Shown here piece after piece: positions 46,455 to 57,200 of a DNA stretch of 64,000 nucleotides. Below the pieces are notes generated by a model. It was not told the origin of the DNA. It saw only the letters and a program-made list of their open reading frames with translations, and searched no databases. Every line of letters starts with the position of its first letter. Within the stretch, counting starts at the first letter, position 1. The DNA is from Microglena sp. YARC (Eukaryota; Chlorophyta; Chlorophyceae; Chlamydomonadales; Chlamydomonadaceae): assembly GCA_022414725.1 (NCBI GenBank), contig CM039462.1, positions 44,036,993-44,100,992 on the forward strand, read 5' to 3'. The position numbers were made by a program, and so were the translations under genes.

Positions 46455-47470
46455 CTGTTCAGCATGACGAAGATGATTAACACAAAGTTGATGCTCTCAC
46501 AAAAAATGTTCTGGTCTCTGAGCAAAACAATGCTGTGATCTCTTAGTAAACCATTGGTCTGGGCATACCAATTTTATGATCACTGAGTTAACCAATGCTG
46601 TGATCTCTTAGTAAACCAATGGTCTAGGCAAAACCAATGTTGTGATCACCGAGTTAACCAATGCTATGATCTCTTAGTAAACTAATGGTCTGGGCATACC
46701 AATGTTATGATCACTGAGTTAACCAATGCTGTAAATCATTGGTCTAGGCAAAACCAATGTTAAGATCACCAAGTTAACCAATGCTGTGATCACTTAGTAA
46801 ACCAATGGTCTGGGCATACCAATGTTATGATCACTGAGTTAACCAATGCTGTGATCTCTTAGTAAACCAATGGTCTAGGCAAACCAATGTAATGATCACT
46901 GAGTTAACCAATGCTGTGATCTCACAGAAAATTATTTGTATTTCAACTTCATTTTTGTAGCTAAGCAATGCTCTGATCTCTGATCAAAACAATGCTGTGG
47001 TATCTTAGTAACCCTATGGTCTTAGCGAACCCAGTGATCTGTTTTTCAAATCTGAAAGTGGATTTTTCCTAGCTTTATGGTTTTAGGCCTCCTCCAGGGA
47101 CCGCGTTTCTATAGTGCTTTCTATAGCTTTCATAGCTTTTTGTAGCTTTTCGTAGCTATCTGGTGCCATCTTAGGCAATATAAACTTGTTTTCTTTTTTT
47201 ATAGCGATAATTTCGCTGAAACGGGGTCAAAACTAACGATCGCTATAAATAGCGGAAATGGAAATAACTGTGCACACCGATGTTATGATCACTGAGTAAA
47301 CCAATATCGTGGTATTCTACTCAACCAATGGTCTTAACAAACCAATGTTATGATCTATGGGCTAACCAATGTTGTGATCTCATAGTACCCCAATTGTCTG
47401 AGAAAACCAATGTCCTGATCTCTGAGCAAACCAATGTTGTGATCTCTCTTCGTAAACCAATGGCCAAGCG
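46455..47470. repeat. Minisatellite, ~76-bp units, interrupted by an F4 element
   Basis: Units carry TTAACCAATGCTGTGATC, TCTTAGTAAACCAATGGTCT and CCAATGTTATGATCACTGAG. The array runs 46455-47040, is cut by a reverse F4 copy, and resumes with diverged units at 47270-47470. No stable reading frame. Confidence 0.88.
47043..47268 (-). mobile_element. F4 element, reverse
   Basis: From CAAATCTGAAAGTGGATTTT to AACGATCGCTATAAATAGCG, inserted in the minisatellite. Confidence 0.8.
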
Positions 47471-47639
47471 ATGTGAACTAGCTTCGCTTCGCTTGGGAGT
47501 GACATCAAATGATCGTACTAGAATCATGCAGCTCTTGAGACAGCGATCAACATTTCATTCACAGTCACTCGACATTTGTCAGTTCTGCACAGGTTGCAGA
47601 AGTGCTTTAATTATAAAGCTGGAATAAAGAGACATGAAT

Positions 47640-47860
47640 AGAGTGCATGGGGAAGGAACAGGGAAGGATTGAGCTGCCGAAGCGGCAGGTGGCCGAGGGC
47701 TTGAGTTATGGCTTAGGCCAGCTACCACCAGGGTCACGTCCGACCGACAAAAAAAAAACCACAAGCGGACAACGGGGTGAACATGGGGGCTGTTGCCCCC
47801 CAGAAGGTGGGGGGGTGGGGGGGGGAAGAGGGGGGAAGAACTCCTCCAAAAAGGGTATTG
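47640..47860. repeat. F3-like GC-rich repeat, remnant
   Basis: Shares AGCGGCAGGTGGC, GTCCGACCGAC, AACATGGGGGCTGTTGCCCC with F3 but lacks clear ends. A three-copy word (GTAGTGTACATTGTG and variants) follows at 47970-48080. Confidence 0.5.
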
Positions 47861-48158
47861 ATACATGCATGCAGCCATGTGACTCATTGCCACATTCAGT
47901 GCCATCATGAGAGTGAGAACGTGGCTCGTTCAAGGGAACAATTCCATGTATGGGTACAGCCTGGCAGGCCGTTTGTAGTGTACATTGTGTAATGGGCAAC
48001 AGCCTGGCTGGCAGTTTGTAGTGTACATTGTGTGACGGGCTACAGCCTGGCTGGCCGTTTGTACTGTATAATGTGTGATGGGCAACAGCCTGGCATGCAC
48101 AGTCCCGTCCTGCTGAATGATGCTCATTGTTGCAGTCAAGGTCTGCATATGAGCACAC

Positions 48159-50681
48159 CTACTGGGCAGTGGCAGAAGCAGAAACCTCCACAGGGATCTC
48201 CTTGTCCGGAACCTCAGCAGATGTGGCTCCAGAACCAACCTCCATCTTCTCCTGACCAATGGCTTGGGCATGCCACTTCTCCCTCAGCCTGTGGTGCACC
48301 CAGCTGGCGGGCATGCTGTACAGCAGGTACACGCCCACCACAAAGACAGTCCAATACCCAAACGTGATGTAGCCACTCTCACTCAGTTGAGACAGCAGGA
48401 AAGTGTTGAGGAAGAGGGAAGCACAAGCCACAAATGGAAATGCGGGGCAGACGTACTTCTCAGGAGTGAAGACAGGCTTGCAGCAGAAGAACATGGAGAT
48501 GGCGACGAGGATACAAGCCACAAAGAAGACTGCATTGTAGATGTAGTTCAGCTCACCACCCGTTTCCAGCACCCAGGTAACAGAGAAGGTCAGAGACAGG
48601 GCACAGAAAACGACGAGGTGGACTACAGAAGACACCACACCCTGGGTGGAGGTCACCCCAGCCACGTAGTTGCGCCTCCAGATGCTGGCCAGAGCCACCA
48701 ACCAGAAGACAAGCAGAATACCAATGGACACAAGGTCGATGAGGCCGTCCAAAGAGGTGAAGAGGCCGATGATGGCGGAGATGCCTCCAATGATAACGGT
48801 GGCCACCCAGGGGGTCTGCCTCTTGCCCACAAAGGATACAAAGGGAGGAAGCATGTTCTCCCTACCACTGCTGGTCAGCATGCGGGAGGCCCCCAGGATG
48901 CCAACAAATACACCTGTCAAGATGCCCAACAGTGCACCAATGGCAACGATGTACTTCGCCCAGGACATGCCGACGAAGTCAAAGGCGGCGGTGAAGGGCA
49001 CTGCAGTGTCGATCATGTTGAATGGCACCATGAGGCACAGCACAGCACCCATGAGGATGTAGATGATCGTGACAATGGTCACGGATCCTAGGATGCCTCT
49101 GGGGAGGTCCCTGTGGGGGTTGATCACCTCCTCTGCTGTGGTGGCGACGGCGTCGAAGCCAATGAAGGAGAAGAAGAGCTGTGCGGCACCGTTGAACACC
49201 TCGCGCCATCCAAAGGGGGCGAAATTTGTGGTGAAGTTCTCAGACTTGGCCTGAGTGAAGCCGGCGATGATGATGAAGCTCATGATGGTCAGATGGGTGC
49301 AGGTGATGATGAGGTTAACGGTGGCGCTGGACTTGGTACCGCGCACCAGCATGACGGTCATGAGCAGGGGGAAGGCGAAGGCAAACCAGTCGATAGTGTA
49401 GCCATTCCACTGGTAGGTGAAGTAATCGGTTGGTTGGTTGCACAGGCTGGCAAAGTAGGGGGCAAAAGCTCGCATGATTGCCGCATTAGCCAGTACGTAG
49501 GCAAGCAGCAGGTTAGAGACAGACACCCTGGGTGGTGAAGGGGGGAGGGGCAAGGGGCGGAAAGGGAAGGAGTGAGAGAGGAGGGGATAGGAGAATGGTA
49601 GCATGGTATTCGTAGTGTTTCCGTCAATGCAATCAGGGAGCTTTGTTGTGCATCTTAATATTCCCAGTGGGGCAGCCCTATGTCTCACTGATATAAACAG
49701 CATTTAGCCATATTCATGTCTCACTGATATAAACGCCATTTAGCCATATTCATGTCTCACTGATATAAAAGCCATTTAGCCATATTCATGTCTCACTGAT
49801 ATAAACGGCGATGGCCCATTTAGACATATTCACACATTACACGCAAGACAAGTAGAGCACACTGTGCAGCCTTGGTCCCCTATTGCATGTGTGACTCACT
49901 AAGCCAAGAAAGCTTCCAGGTGCTCTAGGCTTGGCTGAATAGCCATTCAGGGGGGCTGTCTAGAAGCTGCTATGCATAGCCGAAAAGAAAAACAGTGATA
50001 CACAGGAGGCAAGGCAGTAGCAGAGCCTGCTCTCATGCACGCCTGGCTTAGTGTTAGGGCAAAAGATCCTAGGCAGTGATTTATCTTTCACACATGAAAG
50101 TGGGTTTCTTCTAGCTTTATGGTTTTAGGCCTCCTCCAGGGACAGCGTTTTAGCGCTTTCTGTAGCTTTTTATAGCTTTTCAGGGCCATGGATGGGGGGG
50201 GGGGGGGGGGAACTTTTTTTAATACTTTTTTGTAGTGAGAATTTTGCTAAAACGGGGTCAAAACTAGCGATCGCTATATGTAGCAGAAATAAAAATCCCT
50301 GATCCTAGGGAGGGGCCTCGTTAAGTCCCATCAATCGTATCTTCTCAGATGTTCCGACAGTTAGTGACTCACCAGGCACAGAATTCTCCCAGGGAGCAGA
50401 GGACGAAGTTGTACGCTCCACCGGCAAAGGGCAAGTCGACGGTGAACTCGGAGTAGATGAAGGAGGAGAGGAATGCGGACAAACCGGCAACAAAGAAGCC
50501 AATCACGATGGAGGGCCCAGTGTGGTTGGCAGCCACAGCGCCAGTGGTGACAAACACTCCCGCACCCAGCATCATGCCCACACCCAGGCCAATGAGGTCG
50601 ATATAAGTGAGGGAGGGGAGCAGTCTGTTATGTTTTCCAGCATCCTCGTTGAGGTCAGCAGCATTAGAGCGACGGAACAGC
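48159..50681 (-). CDS. CAT: Cationic amino-acid transporter (APC superfamily, CAT type)
   Basis: Family role: membrane uptake of basic amino acids. Two certain exons: 50681-50373 and 49527-48159 (stop TAG), joined GT-AG in phase inside a Trp (EFCA-W-VSVSNLLLAYV). They give about 558 residues; another exon must supply the N-terminus. The first exon holds DAGKHNRLLPSLTYIDLIGL, the TM1 signature GVGMMLGAGVFVTTG, and FAGGAYNFVLCSLGEF. The second holds eight or more hydrophobic segments, the SFIGFDAVATTAEEVINP signature with RDLPRGI, TSSGRENMLPPF, and a C-terminal CAT domain (CPAFPFVACASLFLNTFLL ... FGYWTVFVVGVYLLYSMPAS). The tail is hydrophilic. Domain make-up is ordinary for CAT proteins; substrate range cannot be read from sequence. 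Confidence 0.93.
49679..49833. repeat. 36-bp tandem repeat, ~4 copies
   Basis: Unit TGTCTCACTGATATAAAC plus GCCATTTAGCCATATTCA, in the transporter intron. Confidence 0.9.
49905..49993. mobile_element. F2 foldback MITE, right half
   Basis: GGGCTGTCTAGAAGCTGCTA then GCATAGCCGAAAAGAAAAAC; the left half is missing. Confidence 0.65.
50088..50299 (-). mobile_element. F4 element, reverse
   Basis: Closes AACTAGCGATCGCTATATGT and includes a 14-base G run at about 50197. About 75 bp from the transporter exon edge. Confidence 0.75.
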
Positions 50682-50810
50682 CTGGGTAGGTATGTGGAGA
50701 GGGTGGTTTAGTTATAAGATGTCCAACAGGCACTTTGTGGCTCAAACTCAGTTGGGTTGACAGGTTTCGGTGGTGTATGGGTAAGACATTGTGCTAAGTG
50801 CGCAGATGAT

Positions 50811-51110
50811 TTAGTGTGCTTGCATGTCTGTGTTTGCTTGTGTGTGGTGGGACAGCCTGTGTAGATGGGATGGTGGATGGTGGATGGTGTGGCCGGGGTG
50901 AGGATGAGTGGACGGATGTGCTGAGCACGAGGGGACGAGGGCAGGAGGGAGGGGAGGCTTTAAAAGCTGCTGGAACTGGTTGGGATGGACAGCCTGAGGT
51001 GCTGACTCTACAGTGATTTGGGTGTTGGTGTTGGTGTTGGTGTTGGTGTTGTCTGTGTTGTCGGTGCTGGTCGTGTTGTCGTCGTTGATGGTGGTGGTCA
51101 TGGCAGCCAA
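50811..51110 (-). CDS. Possible 5' exon of the transporter gene
   Basis: The ATG at 51110 opens a low-complexity Asn/Thr-rich frame (MAAMTTTINDD, then TNTNTNTN) encoded by a GGTGTT repeat. The transporter exon at 50681 needs an upstream exon ending in phase 2, but donors here are weak (for example CCCTC/GTGCTC). This is a candidate only; the true first exon may lie elsewhere. Confidence 0.25.
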   Translation of the reverse strand: MAAMTTTINDDNTTSTDNTDNTNTNTNTNTQITVESAPQAVHPNQFQQLLKPPLPPALVPSCSAHPSTHPHPGHTIHHPPSHLHRLSHHTQANTDMQAH

Positions 51111-51469
51111 TCATGTATTATAATCCTTCCGAAGATTCGATAGCCCTTTTCCAGTATTGGCGAGGTGGACGCGTGGCTGAACGAGGCACTTCCTCACTTC
51201 GACCTGGGTTGGGCCCGGTCTAGACCAGGCACAGCCCAGGCGGCAGCGGGCGGCAGAGTGGCGACGGAGGCGGAGGGCCCAAACGCTCAGCGTCGCTAAC
51301 ATGGCGACGGCGCCCCGTTCCAGCCAAATATTCCAAACCCGTCGCACCGCGTCACCGCGGCGCGGCCTCGACCTGGCGACGCGTCGCATACATACAAACT
51401 GGCGCTTATGCGAAGGAGTTTAGGGTGTCTGTGCGGGTGCACCCGCGGTTGGGCGGTACGCCACGTGTG

Positions 51470-51720
51470 TGTGTGTGGGGGGGGGGGGGGGAGGGAGAGG
51501 AGGAGGAGGAGGAGGAGGGGAGGGGGAGGAGGAGGAGGGGGGGGAGGAGGAGGGGAGGAGGGGGAGTGGGAGGGGAGGAGGGGGGGGGGGCTATACAGCA
51601 TCATAATAGGGACGGAAGAGCTGCATGCCCATAAGGACTGGAAGTGTTTAGAGGGGAGCGTGTGTGTGTTTTGAGGGAGGGGGGGGGGGGGGGGGGGGGG
51701 GGGGGCATTCTCATCCCTCC
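51470..51720. repeat. G-rich tracts: (GGA)n and poly-G
   Basis: A ~120-bp GGAGGA/GGGGAGG block (51478-51600) and a G run of about 27 (51677-51705), which abuts the duplicated block that follows. G-quadruplex potential is high. Confidence 0.85.
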
Positions 51721-52470
51721 TACCTATTCTTCAGGTTGCTTGGGGTGTGGAGGAGGGCTTCCAAGTACTCAGAGCCATGCGAGAAGCCAGTGTACGCGGC
51801 CACCCGGTTATTGGCGCGGTCCGACGAGGCATCAGCTGAATCAGACGACATGTGGAGCGTGGGGTGGTCACGCGTCCTGGTGGTGGTGGTGGCTGCTGGG
51901 CAGTCGCGAATGATGCGTCTGTAAGACTTGATTCGGCGAAAAGCTGTTTGAAGAGGCAGGGGGGTGCCTAATAACTTAGAAAGGCACGGGCGTAGGCAGT
52001 ACGCCTGATGTACCGAAATCGCTATCCATAGAGGGGCGGTAAAAACCCTTGTCCAATCTCGACGCAACGTTGGCATTAGCTTGGGGGGGGCATTCTCATC
52101 CCTCCTACCTATTCTTCAGGTTGCTTGGGGTGTGGAGGAGGGCTTCCAAGTACTCAGAGCCATGCGAGAAGCCAGTGTACGCGGCCACCCGGTTATTGGC
52201 GCGGTCCGACGAGGCATCAGCTGAATCAGACGACATGTGGGAGCGTGGGGTGGTCACGCGTCCTGGTGGTGGTGGTGGCTGCTGGGCAGTCGCGAATGAT
52301 GCGTCTGTAAGACTTGATTCGGCGAAAAGCTGTTTGAAGAGGCAGGGGGATGCCTAATAACTTAGAAAGGCACGGGCGTAGGCAGACGCCTGATGTACCG
52401 AAATCGCTATCCATAGAGGGGCGGTAAAAACCCTTGTCCAATCTTGACGCAACGTTGGCATTAGCTTGAC
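51703..52470. repeat. ~380-bp tandem duplication
   Basis: Copy 1 (about 51706-52080) and copy 2 (about 52088-52470) both run from CATTCTCATCCCTCCTACCT to GACGCAACGTTGGCATTAGC and are almost identical; one difference is GGCAGTACGCC against GGCAGACGCC. Each ends in the complement of the element end at 30640 (GTACCGAAATCGCTATCCAT, AGAGGGGCGGTAAA). Both start after a poly-G run. Confidence 0.88.
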
Positions 52471-54190
52471 GCACCTTCCCCAAGAAAATCCGCGGGTAAA
52501 ACCGCGGGTAAAACGTAGAGAAAAACCAAGGGGGCAAAATAAAATCCCCAGACCCCGTGCTTAAAATTCGAAAGGTTGGCTGAGCAGCCTGCCCCCCCGG
52601 CCTACCCCCCGGCCCACACCCCGGCTCCGGAACCCACTTGAAGGCAATTATCTCCTCCCACAATAATAATCAGGGGGTCAAAGTTTGGTGCATATAGTAT
52701 AGCTTTAAAATGCATATCTATTGGTGCTGCTCCCACGACCAGCGACCAAGCACCATATCGATCAAGGACATACCCCGACATACCCTTATACCCTTATTTC
52801 AAGTCTGTGTCCGACGTGTCAAAGAGTCGATTGAAGTCGCGACAGGTGAAGGCGGCATTGAAGTCGCGGTGTACCGCGAAACTTCGAGTCAAAGGTACTG
52901 ACGCGCAAGAGCACCAGTTAGCCTATTACTTCGCATGCTTTATCTATTCTACCTTCTTATCTGCTTCGTGAAGTACTGGAGCGCATCTGGCCCGCCAGAG
53001 TAGCTGCCAAGCTGCCACCAGAACCAGAACCAGAACCAGAACTAAGATCTACGTCTTTTTCTTCCTCTCCAACCCCCCCATGTTTTGCAATCCGAATAAA
53101 TGGCGTCTATATTTTGAGCCAGGCGAACGAGAGGAAACATATTGCGCTCATGTTAGTTCCAGAGATTGCTCGTCCAGGAGAGTTGCAGCCAGGCAGAGGC
53201 GTAAGCAGGTCGCGTCATATGCATTATCCGAGGGGCACGGGGATGTTGTTTATCAGAGGGATATTCCTAATGGAAGGAGTAGCAAGCGACAGGCGAAGAG
53301 AAAGCCGAAGCAGGATCAGACGGCCAACAGTGGCAGGGTCGCCAAACGAAGTGGCTACCGTGTAGGGCGAGGCACAGGGCGGAGTCGCGGAGAGGACGGA
53401 CTGCAGGCCAAGCAGTAGCTGCAAATTGGTGGTGGTGGTGGCGATCCCGGTGTTGATGTCTGTGTGTGTATGGGTTTGTATGGGGGTGGAGTGTGTGTGT
53501 GGGGGCAGCATGGCTATTGCCCTAGGGCACAAGGTGTTGTGGATTTGTATGTGTGTGAGTGGTGTGGGTGGGTTTGGGGGTGCCTGCATGGCTAACTGGG
53601 AAACCCTAAACCCTAAACCCTATACTAGCTCTTGATCGCGACATTAAAAGCCAGCCCTCTGAACTCCTGGTGTGTCTCACTTGAGTATCAGAACACTAAT
53701 TTAGTAATTTGTCACTGCATGTCCATCACTCAATGTACTACCAGGTGGCTGTAGGTAGCTTGGGTATCTGCTAGCATTATGCAGTGCACTCACATTGTTT
53801 GTGTCTTCCAGCCCTACAAGATTTGTTCAGTAACCCCGAGCACCCGCATCTTTTGTATTAAAAAACATAACACACCTGTCACATGCACACACGCTTCGTA
53901 TGCGCCCACGGGTTTTGTTTTTGAAAAGTGGGTTGTTTAAGAGACTCGGGCATACGACAACATTTGAGAACTGCCTCTTGTGTATGCTTCCTATGTGAAG
54001 TATTTGGACGTGGATGTGTGAAAACCTCTTATAGATTGGCTTACATGCATTCTATCAAAGCTCCCCCACTCATGAGTCATGACTCACCTCGGCCCTTTCT
54101 CTGTCACCCCTGCCACGACAAGTAACCCCTCCCCACACTCTCCGCCCCTCTTTCCCCCTTCTAATAACCCCCTCCCCCCTCCACACTAAC
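52471..54190. other. Stretch without a recognised gene; short telomere-type run
   Basis: GAAACCCTAAACCCTAAACC lies at about 53600, a plant-type CCCTAAA word about three times over. Open frames at 52710-52900 and 53080-53420 are unrecognised. Upstream exons of the OPR-like gene could be here. Confidence 0.4.
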
Positions 54191-54215
54191 TTAAGCATTT
54201 GATCAAGTCGCGTCT

Positions 54216-57200
54216 ATGAAATACTTGGAGGATATCCTTCCTCTGTTGTCGCCCAAGCAATTAGCTGATGCCATGCGTACCTTGGCTAAGCAAGGTTTCA
54301 AGCCATCTACGGATAAACCAGCAGCCATAGCTGATGAGATCAAGAGCAAATTAGGCCACATTGCGTAAGTTGAATGTATTCTGAGTACCATTTACTGTGA
54401 ATGGGTAGGCAAAGATGACAGTAGGGTTGGCATTTTCAAGGCCATGCTTTTCCACAGTTTAGAGCTCAATTGTTTTAATCAGGCTTTCTAATCTCTTCTT
54501 GCAGGTCACAGGATCTGTCGAACACTGTGTGGGCTCTTGCTGTCCTGAAGTACAATCCAGATGCTGATTGGTGGGATCTATTTGAGCGCCAGGTGTATGT
54601 TCATTTAACTGACTTCAGCGGCAGAGAGTTAGCCAACCTGCTGTGGGCCTTGCCCATTCTGGAATATCGCCCATCATTCATTCTAGACAGTGTGATGAAC
54701 CAGGCTGTCGATGGCCTCGACAACGATTCGGCAAGCACATTGCACCTGATGGTCTGGTCTATTGGAAATATATTAGTGGGATATGGCGTTGCTCGAATCC
54801 TCGATTTCAGCGTTTTCAAATTTCCAATTTTTCTGATTTTGACTGTTTTCTTAGTCTTTATTAGTTTTACATCTAGTTAGATGTTCTAACTTGAAACCTT
54901 AGTTGTTAATCTGAAACTTATCAAACCCGATATACATTAGTAGGATATGGCAAGCTTGATTATTGCCCAAACAACAAGTGGATGGAGATGTTTCCACAAG
55001 CGACCCAAGTGTGTTTTTTGGACAGCTTGATCTCAATGTCCTTGTGTAAGCATGGTTTGTATTTTTCGTGTGTAAGCATAGCTCCCCTAGCTTACTTCTC
55101 AGCCAAATCTAAAATGAAGTAGTGCATATGCAGGCATATGGGATTTTTTTTGCTGATTTGTTACTGATCTTTTTAGCTTTGCCCAATGGCTGGCTCAGGG
55201 AGCTGCCTAGACGCTGCTGCTCGTAGTGGAAGTGAAAAGCTATGGGTGTAAGCTATGGTCTCTGGTAGAGACAACTTAACAGTTAGCTTCTTTTGCAATG
55301 CCTCCTGCTCTTGAAGGCGTTAGCCGCCTAGAGCATTGTTATAATGTTGATACTTGACTGAATCAACTTGTGTTTCATGTTTCATTGCAGGCATCCTTCT
55401 TTCAATTCACTCCGAACGAGATGTCAAACATTATCTGGGCGCTGGCAAAGCTTGGTAAGTACTGACAGACTCTCCTGGTGGCTTGTTCTCAATTAGCTAG
55501 AATTTTCTTGTCTTGGCCCCATTAGTTTAATTATTCTGATTGTCACAGTTTAATGCACGTAGTCAAATCTTTCTTCCGATAAGAATGTGCATCGTGACGT
55601 TTTAATTACAGCAGGGTATTACATTTTGTCAAATTGGTCAGCGTTTTGTGGTGCAAAAAGCGCAAAAACTGCGTGCTGCGCCCATAGGGGGTTGAAAAAC
55701 TGCGCAAAACACGCAGTGCGGCTTAAAAAGCGTGCACGAAATCACGCTGCCGCGAGCGCTTTGTAGTACCCTGTATTACAGCATGTTTCCGACCAGTGAA
55801 GGAAAGTTAAGAATTAAGGTTTCAGATGGGTAGTTGGGGGAATAGGCCCGAGCTCCTAAGCGCTCTTATCCGGACCTTCACCAGTTGGAAACCATCACCA
55901 GTTAAGATCTGATTTGCTTCATTGGACCCCGCCAGATCAGCACAAATGGACGGTGTTGTGGCTGCTACGTAGCACCTCCTCCATATTAGATCGCCGATGT
56001 TCGCATTTGACCCGCTGCTGGAGTTGCTGATCCATTTCGTATTGCGTGGCAGGGATGAAGCCTTGTTGCGCATACATACTGGCGAAGTACCTTGTTGATC
56101 TGCGTCGGAAGCATTTGAGGCTGGAAGGAGAGGGGAGCATGCCCGGGACGTGCCTAAGTGATGACGTCACACCAGCAATTCCTTAACTATTCTTTAACGG
56201 AGGGGGGTGGAGTGGGGGTGGGGGGGTGACAGTTAAGGATAGTTCATATTGCAGCGGTTTATGCCCTTAACCGGACCTTAACTATCGTTGTTTCCGGCTA
56301 TAGTAGTAGTTAAGGGTGACTAACTGCCCTATACCGGAACCCTTAACCAGTTGGAAAGATGCTGTTAGTAGACATCTGGGATAATGTGTCATTACCGTGA
56401 TTTTTGGCGGATCCCCCCCTTCTGGGGGGCGAGGGCCCCCAGAGTTACCCCGTTGTCCATTTGTGCGTCCAACCGACCGACCAAATAATTGTAGCCCGAC
56501 ACGTCAGCCAACTGTCTCACAATTAACCGACTTCGGTCAGCTCCATCGTTGCCAGTTTGCCACCTTTCATTCCGTTGCCAACACACCCCGCCAATTTTCT
56601 GCGTTGCTTGCGACGCTGCATAGGACTTGTTTAAATTTGTTATTTGAACTTTCCTGCAGGCCGCAAATTGCCATTAGACAATTTCCTCATGGTTACACTT
56701 TGGCGCTTCCCAAGCTTTGATGCTAAGTTGCTGTCCATTCTTTTTTGGTCTTCTGCCATGCAAGAGCACAGACCTTCTCAGGAATGGATGTTGAGCTTCC
56801 AACAACAGGTCAGTCCATGCCATCACTTTTAATGTGCAACGTGTCGCCATTCTGTCGCTGCATGGCGACACACGGGTCCGGCTGAAGTAGTCAGAAATGC
56901 CCCTGTATTCATGCTTCACGCTCCCCAGGGTTTAGGGGGCAGCGCGTCACACAGGGGTCGCGCCGAGTGGCTCAATTTCTCACTCGTTGCGCGGGGGGGG
57001 GGGGGGGGGGGGAATGCTGGCCATTGATAAATAAATAATTGGTACGCCTTATTACGAGGCGTGAAGTTGAGAGGGCCAGCCCGTTTGCTTTCACAAGGGC
57101 CAACCACCAATAGGATAGGAAAGGGGGGGGCTAGCATCCCCCTGGTGGCCATTGATGAAGTAATGATAATGTCTGGTGGGACGTGGTATTAAGGGAGCCA

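Noticed and set aside
48264..49091. 275-codon plus-strand frame
   Set aside because: Antisense of the transporter exon, whose minus-strand reading has clear membrane segments and family motifs.
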